From positions 4,588,001 to 4,652,000 of the forward strand of contig NZ_BJOR01000001.1 of the NCBI RefSeq assembly GCF_006540305.1: 64,000 bases of DNA, given 5' to 3'. The translations under genes and the position numbers were made by a program. The notes beneath the pieces are model-generated. The model saw only the letters and a program-made list of their open reading frames with translations, was not told the origin of the DNA and did no database searches. This stretch comes from Streptomyces sp. 6-11-2. GTDB taxonomy: Bacteria; Actinomycetota; Actinomycetes; Streptomycetales; Streptomycetaceae. The stretch's first letter is position 1. The number at the start of each line of letters is the position of its first letter. Of the stretch, positions 20,097 through 27,332 are shown in pieces.

Positions 20097-20324
20097 ATGA
20101 AGAAGAGCGTTGCTGTCGTCACCGGCGCCCTCGTGGCCCTGGGCATGGCCGGCCCCGCCTTCGCCGACTCCGGGGCCACGGGTACCGCCGCGAACTCCCC
20201 GGGTGTGCTCTCGGGCAACGTCATCCAGGTTCCCGTGCACGTTCCGGTCAACGCCTGCGGCAACACCGTCAACGTCATCGCGCTGCTGAACCCGACGTTC
20301 GGCAACACCTGCGCCAACGGCTGA
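20097..20324 (+). CDS. Short chaplin (ChpD/E-H type)
   Basis: 75 aa, ATG 20097 with AGAAGGGA upstream. A signal peptide (MKKSVAVVTGALVALGMAGP, cleaved after AFA) is followed by one chaplin domain: NSPGVLSGNVIQVPVHVPVN, two cysteines (NACGNTVNVIALLNP...NTC) and the C-terminal FGNTCANG. Secreted amyloid-forming surfactant that coats aerial hyphae. Its position next to the rodlin remnant and a long chaplin matches the chpA-chpD-rdl cluster of S. coelicolor. Expected to be expressed during aerial growth. Confidence 0.93.
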   Translation: MKKSVAVVTGALVALGMAGPAFADSGATGTAANSPGVLSGNVIQVPVHVPVNACGNTVNVIALLNPTFGNTCANG

Positions 20325-20359
20325 CCGTCCGGCGCACCCAGCCGTACCGGCTGTGTCAC

Positions 20360-20398
20360 GGCCGGCCTTGGACATCGATCTCCCGCCCAAGGCCGGCC
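20360..20398 (+). terminator. Terminator hairpin after the short chaplin
   Basis: A perfect 12-bp stem, GGCCGGCCTTGG with its complement, around a 15-base loop, followed by a pyrimidine-rich stretch. Confidence 0.75.
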
Positions 20399-20454
20399 TT
20401 CCCACTTCTTCAAGCCGCATCGACCGAGCGGCTGCAAGCAGGAAGACAACGAGA

Positions 20455-21036
20455 TTGCGACAGACTCTGAGCAGGGGAGTGTTCGCGGCCGCCGCCGCGA
20501 CGAGTTTGCTGACACTGTGCGGCAGCTCCGCCCTGGCCGACTCGCAGGCCGACGGCGCCGCGTCCAACTCGCCCGGCGTGCTGTCCGGGAACACCATCCA
20601 GGCACCGGTCTCGGTGCCGGTGAACGTCTGCGGCAACACCGTGGACGTGGTGGCGGTGCTCAACCCGGCGTTCGGCAACAGCTGCGGCAACGGCTCACTG
20701 GCGGCCCCGCCGGTGACGGTGCCGGCACCACCCAGTGTCACGCCGTCGACCGACGACGGCTCCACGACGCTGCCTCCCGTGTCCACGCCCACGCCGGACT
20801 CCGGCACGTCGAGCACGGACACCCCGCCGCGCGTGGTGGACGAGGCGGTGGCCGAGCCGCAGCGTGCCCAGACCCTGCCGGCTCCGGCGGTCCTCGAGAA
20901 CGCCACGCCTGACGCGGCCCCGCAGCTGGCCGAGACCGGCACGGGCGCCCTGCTGGCGTCCTCGGCCGCCAGCGCGGCCCTGATCGCCGGCGGCGTGATC
21001 CTCTACCGCCGCGGCCGGGCGGCGACGCACCGCTAG
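20455..21036 (+). CDS. Long chaplin with one chaplin domain and LAxTG sortase anchor
   Basis: I start at TTG 20455 (product MRQTLSRGVF), because AGGAAG lies nine bases upstream and the signal peptide begins here; no ATG/GTG gives a sensible start. 193 aa: signal peptide to about residue 30, one chaplin domain (SNSPGVLSGNTIQAPVSVPV, Cys pair in NVCGN and NSCGN), an ~80-residue Pro/Thr/Ser-rich stalk, then LAETGTG, a hydrophobic helix and a basic RRGRAATHR tail. The last part is a class E sortase signal that would attach the protein to peptidoglycan. S. coelicolor long chaplins (ChpA-C) carry two chaplin domains; this one has only one. Confidence 0.88.
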   Translation: MRQTLSRGVFAAAAATSLLTLCGSSALADSQADGAASNSPGVLSGNTIQAPVSVPVNVCGNTVDVVAVLNPAFGNSCGNGSLAAPPVTVPAPPSVTPSTDDGSTTLPPVSTPTPDSGTSSTDTPPRVVDEAVAEPQRAQTLPAPAVLENATPDAAPQLAETGTGALLASSAASAALIAGGVILYRRGRAATHR

Positions 21037-21069
21037 GGCGGGATCCCCGGGCCGGCCAAGCGGCCCCCA

Positions 21070-21098
21070 CGGGTGCCGGACATGCTGTCCGGCACCCG
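21070..21098 (+). terminator. Terminator hairpin after the long chaplin
   Basis: A perfect 13-bp stem, CGGGTGCCGGACA with its complement, around loop TGC, followed by TTCTTGTCTT. Confidence 0.85.
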
Positions 21099-21249
21099 TT
21101 CTTGTCTTCCCTGACGACAGGCGCGCCCGTTGTGCCGACGTCGGTCGCGCTCGCCTTCCTGCCGGCAGGCGGGTTTGCCCTCCTGACGGCCGGTGGGCTC
21201 GCCTTCCCGCCGGCAGGCGTGCGCGTCTTGCTGACCGCCGGCGGGCTCA

Positions 21250-22060
21250 GGGCTCATCTTCTTGCCGGGCGTCGCACTCGCCCTTCTGGCACCGGGTGGG
21301 TTCGCGCTTGTCCTCCTGAAGGCCGACGGGCTTGTCTGGCTGGGACCGGCGGGCGCGTCTTCCTGCCGGCCGTCGCGTTCGTCCTGCCGACGGCCACGCG
21401 CTCGCCTGCCTGGCGTCCGGGCGCACTTGTGTCGCCGACGCCCGGAGCGGCCGCCCGCGGCCGGCCGACCGCCAGTCTCGGCCCCGCGTCCTGGCCCGCC
21501 GCCGGTCCTGCCTCGCCTCCGGCGCTGGTCGGCCCCCGGCCCCCGACCGCTGCTGGTCCTGTGTCTGCTGCTGGTCCTGGTTCGCCGCTGGTCGTCGCCC
21601 GCTCCCAGCCCCGGCCCGCTCCCAGCCCCGGCCCGCCTCCCGTCCGGGCCTGCTTCCGGTATGGCCCGCCGCCGGCCCTGCCTCGCCTCCGGCGCTGGTC
21701 GGTCCCCGGCCCCCGACCGCTGCTGGTCCTGGCCGGCTTCCGGTCCTGGTCCGCCCCGGTCCTGATTCGCTTCCGGTTCTGGCCCGCCGCTGGCCCTGGC
21801 TCGCTCCCGGTCCCGGCCCGTTTCCGGTCCTGGTTCGCCGCTGGCTGTGGCCTGCCCCAAGTCACCGGCCGCCCCGGTCCTGGCCTGCCTCCGGTGCTGA
21901 CTTGCCCCTGGTCCCTGCCTGCCTCCGGTCCTGGTCCGCCACTCGGTTCTGGCCTGCTTCCGGTCCTGGCTCGCCCCGCCCCCGGCCGGCACCCGGTCAT
22001 GGACCGTCCCCGCCCCCGGCCGGCACCCCGTAGTGGTGCGCTCCCGGAGGCGGGGCGTGG
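21250..22060. repeat. Low-complexity degenerate repeat block between chaplin genes
   Basis: About 800 bases made of imperfect repeats of units such as GGTCCTGG(C/T)C(C/T)GCC. One larger direct copy is visible: the segment around 21507-21560 recurs almost unchanged at 21677-21730, 170 bp on. Reading frames stay open for over 400 codons on both strands because of the skewed composition, but neither has a ribosome site or a recognisable product. I treat it as non-coding repeat DNA. It lies between the long chaplin and the next short chaplin. Confidence 0.6.
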
Positions 22061-22193
22061 ACCGGCTCGCCGTGTGCGCGGAGACTTTGAGATCACCCCT
22101 TTGGCGGCACAACTCGCGGGACTGCCACGCGTTGACACAACGCCGGGCATCCCCGCCCGGGTGTTTTTGCGTCAACCCAAGGAGCACTTCTCC

Positions 22194-22433
22194 ATGTCGC
22201 GTATCGCCAAGGGCCTGGTCCTTACCTCCGTCGCCGCCGCGGCCGTCGCCGGTGGTGCCGGCATCGCCGCCGCCAGCAGCGGCGCGACCGGCGGCGCCGC
22301 CAACTCCCCGGGCGTGCTGTCGGGCAACGTCATCCAGCTTCCCGTGCACGTCCCGGTCAACGTCTGCGGCAACACCATCGACGTCATCGGCGTGCTGAAC
22401 CCGACGTTCGGCAACGCCTGCGTCAACGGCTGA
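22194..22433 (+). CDS. Short chaplin
   Basis: 79 aa from ATG 22194 (AAGGAGCAC upstream). Signal peptide MSRIAKGLVLTSVAAAAVAG ending at AAAS, then one chaplin domain with NSPGVLSGNVIQLPVHVPVN and cysteines in NVCGNTIDVIGVLNP and NACVNG. Very similar to the chaplin at 20097; the two are probably products of a duplication separated by the long chaplin and the repeat block. Secreted hydrophobic sheath protein of aerial hyphae. A strong terminator follows. Confidence 0.93.
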   Translation: MSRIAKGLVLTSVAAAAVAGGAGIAAASSGATGGAANSPGVLSGNVIQLPVHVPVNVCGNTIDVIGVLNPTFGNACVNG

Positions 22434-22452
22434 CATCCGCGCGCGTTCCTCC

Positions 22453-22496
22453 GTCCGGCCGCCGTCCCCGGTTCCTCCGTGGGACGGCGGCCGGAC
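22453..22496 (+). terminator. Strong terminator after the second short chaplin
   Basis: A perfect 16-bp stem (GTCCGGCCGCCGTCCC with its complement) around a 12-base loop, 20 bases after the stop codon. Confidence 0.88.
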
Positions 22497-22641
22497 GCGT
22501 AGCAGATCCCCCGTGTCGCAGATCCCGTATCAGAACGCGGCGAATTCGGGCCGCCGGGGTTTCCGGTCCGGCCGGGGCTCGTTGGGCAGGGCGACGCAAT
22601 CCCCCGCGGTGACCGACGTCGCCGAAGAAAGGAACACGACG

Positions 22642-22923
22642 ATGAAGTCCCTGAAGGCTGCCGCCGTCCTCGCCGGATCCCTGGCCCTCACCGGCGCCGC
22701 CGTGCCCGCGTTCGCCCAGAGTGCCGCCGACCTCACGCCCAACAGCCTCAACGGCGCCGTGAACACGCTCACCAAGGGCCCCGTCGACGTCATGCCGCTC
22801 CAGCACCAGTCCAACGCCCTCAACACCGAGAACCAGGACTCGCTGCTCCACACGGTGAACGGCGCCACCCAGACCCTGAACGCCCCCAAGCCGCTCCTCG
22901 GCGGCCTGGCGCTGCAGCGCTGA
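22642..22923 (+). CDS. Small secreted protein, unknown function
   Basis: 93 aa, ATG 22642 with GAAAGGAACAC upstream. A clear signal peptide (MKSLKAAAVLAGSLALTGAA, cleavage near AFAQ) is followed by a short polar mature part containing PNSLNGAVNTLTKGPVDVM and LGGLALQR. It has no cysteines and no chaplin signature. Its place right after the chaplins suggests an outer-surface or developmental role, but that is inference from position only. Confidence 0.75.
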   Translation: MKSLKAAAVLAGSLALTGAAVPAFAQSAADLTPNSLNGAVNTLTKGPVDVMPLQHQSNALNTENQDSLLHTVNGATQTLNAPKPLLGGLALQR

Positions 22924-23073
22924 GCCGCGTGAGGCGTGGTCTCGGCGCCTCCGTACCGGCCGGACCCGTCGTACTACTGCGGCACTCGGGGGAAGCCCGT
23001 GCTGATGGTGGCGTCAGGATCGTTGGGCGGTACGGACGTCGAGCCCCGAACCCGGAAAGGGACCGTACCTGAC

Positions 23074-23583
23074 ATGAAGTCGACCACTCGAGGAACCCTC
23101 GCCGCCCTCATCACGGGCGTCGCCGCAGCCATGGGCGCGGCAGCGACCCCCGCCGCCGCGGCCGGCACGGTTCCCGTCCCCGTCCCGCTGGAGGGCGCGG
23201 AGGCGGCCCTCGGCACGGAACTGCCCGAGGTCGGCGGACAGCTGCCGCTGCCCGCGGCGGGCGTGCCGGAGCCCCCGCGCTTCGTCCAGGGACGGCTCCT
23301 GCCCGAGCGCGCCGTGCCACGGCTGCCGGTCGACGGCGGGCTGCCCGGCGCGGAGCTGCGCGCCCCGCTGGCCCACACCCTCGACGACGGCTTCGACCAC
23401 GTCGGCGTCGGCCTGCCCGCCTCCGACGTGCGGACCCTGACCCCGGGCCTCTCCCTGGACGCCCCCCTGACCGCCCCGAACCCCGGCGAACTGCCCGCCC
23501 TGAAGCAGCCGGAGCTGTCCGTCCTCGCCCCCGTACTGCGCACCGCCCCGGGAGCCGACCTGACGGCCGGTCCCGGCCTGTAG
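23074..23583 (+). CDS. Secreted Pro/Leu-rich protein, unknown function
   Basis: 169 aa, ATG 23074 preceded by GGAAAGGGA. The signal peptide MKSTTRGTLAALITGVAAAM ends in PAAAAG. The mature part is rich in Pro, Leu and Gly (VPVPVPLEGAE, LPEVGGQLPLPAAGVPEPP, LDAPLTAPNPGELPAL) with no known domain and no cysteine, so probably extended or disordered. Third secreted product in a row after the chaplins; likely part of the surface block but unrecognised. Confidence 0.7.
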   Translation: MKSTTRGTLAALITGVAAAMGAAATPAAAAGTVPVPVPLEGAEAALGTELPEVGGQLPLPAAGVPEPPRFVQGRLLPERAVPRLPVDGGLPGAELRAPLAHTLDDGFDHVGVGLPASDVRTLTPGLSLDAPLTAPNPGELPALKQPELSVLAPVLRTAPGADLTAGPGL

Positions 23584-23597
23584 CGGCAACGGGGACG

Positions 23598-24419
23598 TCA
23601 GCCGTCCGACGTGGGCCGGCGTCCGCCGAGGCGCGCGGTGACCTGGGCGGCGGACTCGCGCACCGTCTCGCCCAGCACAGGAAGCCCTTCGGGGGAGACC
23701 CGGAACCGGGGCGCGGAGACCAGGACCGAGGCGACCGCCTCGCCGCGGTGGTCGAAGACCGGGGCGGCGACGCCCACTTCCTCCACCGAGGTCTCGCCGT
23801 AGTTGACGGCGTAGCCGCGCTCGGCGCTCTCCGCGAGGCGGAGCAGATAGGCGTCGACCGCGGCGTCGCTGAGCCCGGGGTGGACCACGGCCCCGCTGGT
23901 GACCAGGGCCCGTACGCGCTCGGAGGGCAGCCGGCTGAGGAACACCTGCACCGAGGAACTCGCCGCCGTCTGGTACCGGGTCCCCAGCGGAGTGCTGTGC
24001 TTGACCTCGTGCCGGCTCGCCACCTGCTCCACGCAGACCGCCTCGGCGCCGTTCCACACCAGCAGCGCCGCGGTCTCCCCGGTGCGGTGACTCAGCTCCT
24101 GGAGCACCGGATACGCCGCCCGGCGCACATCGAGGTCGGCCAGCAGCGGACCCGCCATCGCGATCACGCCGAGCCCCAGCCGGAACCGCCGGGAGCCCGG
24201 GTCGCGCTCGACCAGACCGTCCTGCTCCAGCGTGGCGAGGATGCGGGACACGGTGGACTTGTGCAGTCCGACCCGGGTGGCGATCTCGGTGACGCCCAGC
24301 TCGGGCTCGTCGACGCTGAAGGTGCGCAGCACCCCGATGCCGTTGCGCAGCACGGTCATACCGCGCCCGGAGCCGGCCGCGCCGTTGTCGGGGATCTCGT
24401 CCGTCGTATTGCCTGCCAT
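23598..24419 (-). CDS. IclR-family transcriptional regulator
   Basis: 273 aa from ATG 24419 (GGAG six bases upstream); ATG 24431/24434 are four and five codons longer alternatives. N-terminal winged HTH (LGVTEIATRVGLHKSTVSRI, LEQDGLVERDPGSRRFRLG) and a C-terminal IclR ligand domain (GETAALLVWNGAEAVCVEQV, YAVNYGETSVEEVGVAAPVF). Typical length. It is divergent from the sensor-phosphatase gene, with only 61 bases between starts, so it probably regulates that gene, itself, or both. Ligand unknown. Confidence 0.87.
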   Translation of the reverse strand: MAGNTTDEIPDNGAAGSGRGMTVLRNGIGVLRTFSVDEPELGVTEIATRVGLHKSTVSRILATLEQDGLVERDPGSRRFRLGLGVIAMAGPLLADLDVRRAAYPVLQELSHRTGETAALLVWNGAEAVCVEQVASRHEVKHSTPLGTRYQTAASSSVQVFLSRLPSERVRALVTSGAVVHPGLSDAAVDAYLLRLAESAERGYAVNYGETSVEEVGVAAPVFDHRGEAVASVLVSAPRFRVSPEGLPVLGETVRESAAQVTARLGGRRPTSDG

Positions 24420-24480
24420 GGTGCGCTCCATCATGCCCTTGCCGGAATGCCGACCGGGACACAGGGAGCAAAATGGAGGA

Positions 24481-27240
24481 GTGATCGCACAATCCCGTCG
24501 ATCCCTCCGGCGCGGCGGGCGCGACAACTCGCCGACGCCGCCCACGGGGCGGCTGCGGTCACTGTTCAGGCCGCGCACCGTCGCGGGCCAGGTGTTCCTG
24601 CTGCAAGTGGTCATCGCGGTACTGATCGTCGCCGCGGCACTGGTCGCCCTCGTGCTCCAGGCCGGGGACGACAGCACCAAGGACGCCCGGGAACGCTCCC
24701 TGGGCATCGCCGAGACGCTGGCGTACGCGCCGGACACGCTGAAGGCCATGACCGGCCCCAACCCCAGCAAGGTGCTGCAGCCCGTCGCGCACAAGATCAT
24801 GAAGGAGACCGACGTCGACCTCGTCGTCATCTACTCGAAGGACGGGATCCGCTACACCCACCCCAACCCGGCCTTCATCGGCAAACCGGTCCTCGGCGTC
24901 CGCAGGCCGCCGCCCTCCCCCGTCACCCAGACCCTCCAGACCACCCAGGGACGCTCGGTGGTTTCGTACGTCCCCGTCATCAAGCCGGGCGGCGGGGCCG
25001 TCGGCACCGTCGCGGTCGCGATCACGGTCCAGAAGGTGGAGACCATGGCGGGCCGGCAGCTTCCGGTCCTGCTGGGGACGGCGGCCGGGGCGCTGGTCCT
25101 GGCCGCGGCCGGCACGGCGCTGGTGAGCCGGCGGCTGCTGCGCCAGACCCACGGCCTGGGACCCGCCGAGATGACGCGGATGTACGACCACCACGACGCC
25201 GTGCTGCACGCGGTGCGCGAGGGCGTGCTGATCGTCGGGGGCGACGGCCAGCTGCTGCTCGCCAACGACGAGGCGCTGCGGCTGCTGGATCTGCCGCCGG
25301 ACGCGGAGGGGCACAAGGTCACCGACCTGCCCCTGGACGCCGGAATCGCCGAACTGCTGACGTCGGAGCGCACGGCCAGCGACGAGGTCCACCTCACGGC
25401 CGACCGCCTCCTCGCGGTCAACAAGCGGCCCACCGCCCCGTACGGCGGGTACGAGGGGAGTGTGGTGACGCTCAGGGACACCACGGAACTGCGGGCGCTG
25501 TCGGGACGCGCCGAGGTGGCGCGCGAGCGCCTGAAACTCCTCTACGACGCGGGCATGAAGATCGGCACCACCCTGGACGTGTCGCGCACCGCGCAGGAAC
25601 TGGCGGACGTGGCCGTTCCCCGCTTCGCCGACGTCGTCACCGTCGAACTGGTCGAGGAGGTCCTGCGCGGCCAGGAGCCGACCGGGGCGATCAGCGGCGA
25701 GGTGCGCCGGGCCGCGGTGCGGGGCCGCCCCGGGTACCAGCCGCTGGTGGAGGTGGGCCGACGGCTCAGTTTCGCGCCCGGCTCACCGCAGGCCCGGTGC
25801 GTGGAGAGCGGCCGAGGGGTGCTCGAGACGGAGCTGACGCAAGCCCGGGAGTGGCAGGTGGCGGATCCCGATCGCGCGCGGCGCGTCCTGGAGCGCGGCT
25901 TCCACTCCCTGATCGCGGTGCCGCTGCGCGCCCGCGGCACGGTACTGGGGGTGGTGGACTTCTGGCGCTGCCGGGAGGAGGCCTTCGACGCGGAGGACGT
26001 ACCGTTCGCCGAGGAACTGGCCGCCCGGGCCGCCGTCGCCCTCGACAACGCCCGCCGCTACACCCGCGAGCACACCATGGCGGTCACCCTGCAACGCAGC
26101 CTGCTGCCCCGTGGCCTGCCCGAATACAGCGCCCTGGAGGTGGCCTACCGCTATCTGCCGGCCCAGGCGGGGGTGGGCGGGGACTGGTTCGACGTGATCG
26201 AACTGTCCGGTGCCCGGGTGGCCCTGGTGGTCGGCGACGTGGTGGGACACGGGCTGCACGCGGCGGCCACCATGGGACGGCTGCGCACCGCTGTGCACAA
26301 CTTCTCCTCCCTGGACCTCGCCCCGGACGAGCTGCTGGCCCGCCTGGACGACCTGGTGGCCCGGCTCGACCGGGACGGCGCGGCCGCGGGCGGTGAGGAG
26401 GGGCTCGCGGGGGCCACCTGCCTGTACGCCGTCTACGACCCGTCCTCGGGCACCTGCTCCCTGGCCAGGGCCGGCCACCCGCCGCCCGCACTCGTCGGCC
26501 CGGACGGCAGCGTGGCCTTCGCCGACCTGCCCGCGGGACCGCCCCTCGGCCTGGGCGGCCTGCCCTTCGAGGCCACCGAACTGCGGCTGCCCGAGGGGAG
26601 CCAGCTGGTCCTCTACACGGACGGGCTCGTCCAGGACAGCGAACGAGACATCGGCACCGGCCTCGAACTCCTGCGTGCCGCGCTGGCCCATCCCGACCGG
26701 CCCCCGGAGCAGACCTGCCGGGCGGTGCTCGACGCCCTTCCCCCGGACCACGCCATCGACGACATCGCCCTGCTGGTGGCCCGTACCCGCGTACTCGATC
26801 CCGATCTGGTCGCCGACTGGGACGTGCCGGCCGATCCCGCGGCCGTCTCCCGCGTCCGCGCCGACGTCGCCCGGCAGCTGAAGGACTGGGGTCTGGAGGC
26901 CGCGAGCTTCACCACCGAACTCGTCCTCAGCGAACTGGTCACCAACGCCATCCGCTACGGCAGTGCCCCCATCCACGTCCGCCTGCTGCGCGACCGCAAG
27001 CTGATCAGCGAGGTCTCCGACGGCAGCAGCACCTCGCCCCACCTGCGGTACGCGGCGACGACGGACGAGGGCGGACGCGGTCTGTTCCTGGTAGCCCGGT
27101 ACGCCGAGCGCTGGGGAACCCGGTACACCCCCACCGGCAAGGTCATCTGGACCGAGCAGCCCCTGCACGGCGGGGCGGGGCCGGCCGACGGCCTCGGGGG
27201 CGACGAGCTGCTCGACCAGTGGGACGACGGCACGCTGTGA
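24481..27240 (+). CDS. Membrane sensor PP2C (SpoIIE/RsbU-type) phosphatase with PAS, GAF and HATPase
   Basis: 919 aa from GTG 24481. Order: short cytoplasmic start; membrane helix ~35-60; an exterior single-Cache sensor (~60-190, with VDLVVIYSKDGIRYTHPNP as in DcuS/CitA-type sensors); membrane helix ~193-215; PAS ~235-340; GAF ~350-535; SpoIIE-type PP2C phosphatase ~550-775 (GGDWFDVIEL, VVGDVVGHGLHAA, ATCLYAVYD, LYTDGLVQD); and a C-terminal anti-sigma-like HATPase (~790-890, SELVTNAIRYGS, GRGLFLVARYAERWG). The metal-binding Asp residues appear present. It probably controls an anti-anti-sigma factor in response to an external organic acid or similar ligand; no sigma or anti-sigma gene is adjacent. 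Confidence 0.88.
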   Translation: MIAQSRRSLRRGGRDNSPTPPTGRLRSLFRPRTVAGQVFLLQVVIAVLIVAAALVALVLQAGDDSTKDARERSLGIAETLAYAPDTLKAMTGPNPSKVLQPVAHKIMKETDVDLVVIYSKDGIRYTHPNPAFIGKPVLGVRRPPPSPVTQTLQTTQGRSVVSYVPVIKPGGGAVGTVAVAITVQKVETMAGRQLPVLLGTAAGALVLAAAGTALVSRRLLRQTHGLGPAEMTRMYDHHDAVLHAVREGVLIVGGDGQLLLANDEALRLLDLPPDAEGHKVTDLPLDAGIAELLTSERTASDEVHLTADRLLAVNKRPTAPYGGYEGSVVTLRDTTELRALSGRAEVARERLKLLYDAGMKIGTTLDVSRTAQELADVAVPRFADVVTVELVEEVLRGQEPTGAISGEVRRAAVRGRPGYQPLVEVGRRLSFAPGSPQARCVESGRGVLETELTQAREWQVADPDRARRVLERGFHSLIAVPLRARGTVLGVVDFWRCREEAFDAEDVPFAEELAARAAVALDNARRYTREHTMAVTLQRSLLPRGLPEYSALEVAYRYLPAQAGVGGDWFDVIELSGARVALVVGDVVGHGLHAAATMGRLRTAVHNFSSLDLAPDELLARLDDLVARLDRDGAAAGGEEGLAGATCLYAVYDPSSGTCSLARAGHPPPALVGPDGSVAFADLPAGPPLGLGGLPFEATELRLPEGSQLVLYTDGLVQDSERDIGTGLELLRAALAHPDRPPEQTCRAVLDALPPDHAIDDIALLVARTRVLDPDLVADWDVPADPAAVSRVRADVARQLKDWGLEAASFTTELVLSELVTNAIRYGSAPIHVRLLRDRKLISEVSDGSSTSPHLRYAATTDEGGRGLFLVARYAERWGTRYTPTGKVIWTEQPLHGGAGPADGLGGDELLDQWDDGTL

Positions 27241-27332
27241 CATGACCCTGACCGCCCCCGGCCCGCCGGGCACCGGGTTCTTGTCCGCGGGGATGTCCGC
27301 CCCACGGGCGGCACCGGCGTACACCTGCGGCA

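Noticed and set aside
19446..20324. Single long frame joining the rodlin start to the chaplin
   Set aside because: The chaplin has its own ribosome site, ATG and signal peptide at 20097. The intervening translation is out of the rodlin frame and meaningless.
21033..22436. 467-codon minus-strand and 443-codon plus-strand frames between chaplins
   Set aside because: Both are by-products of low-complexity repeats; they have no ribosome site and lie antisense to or overlapping the chaplin gene at 22194.
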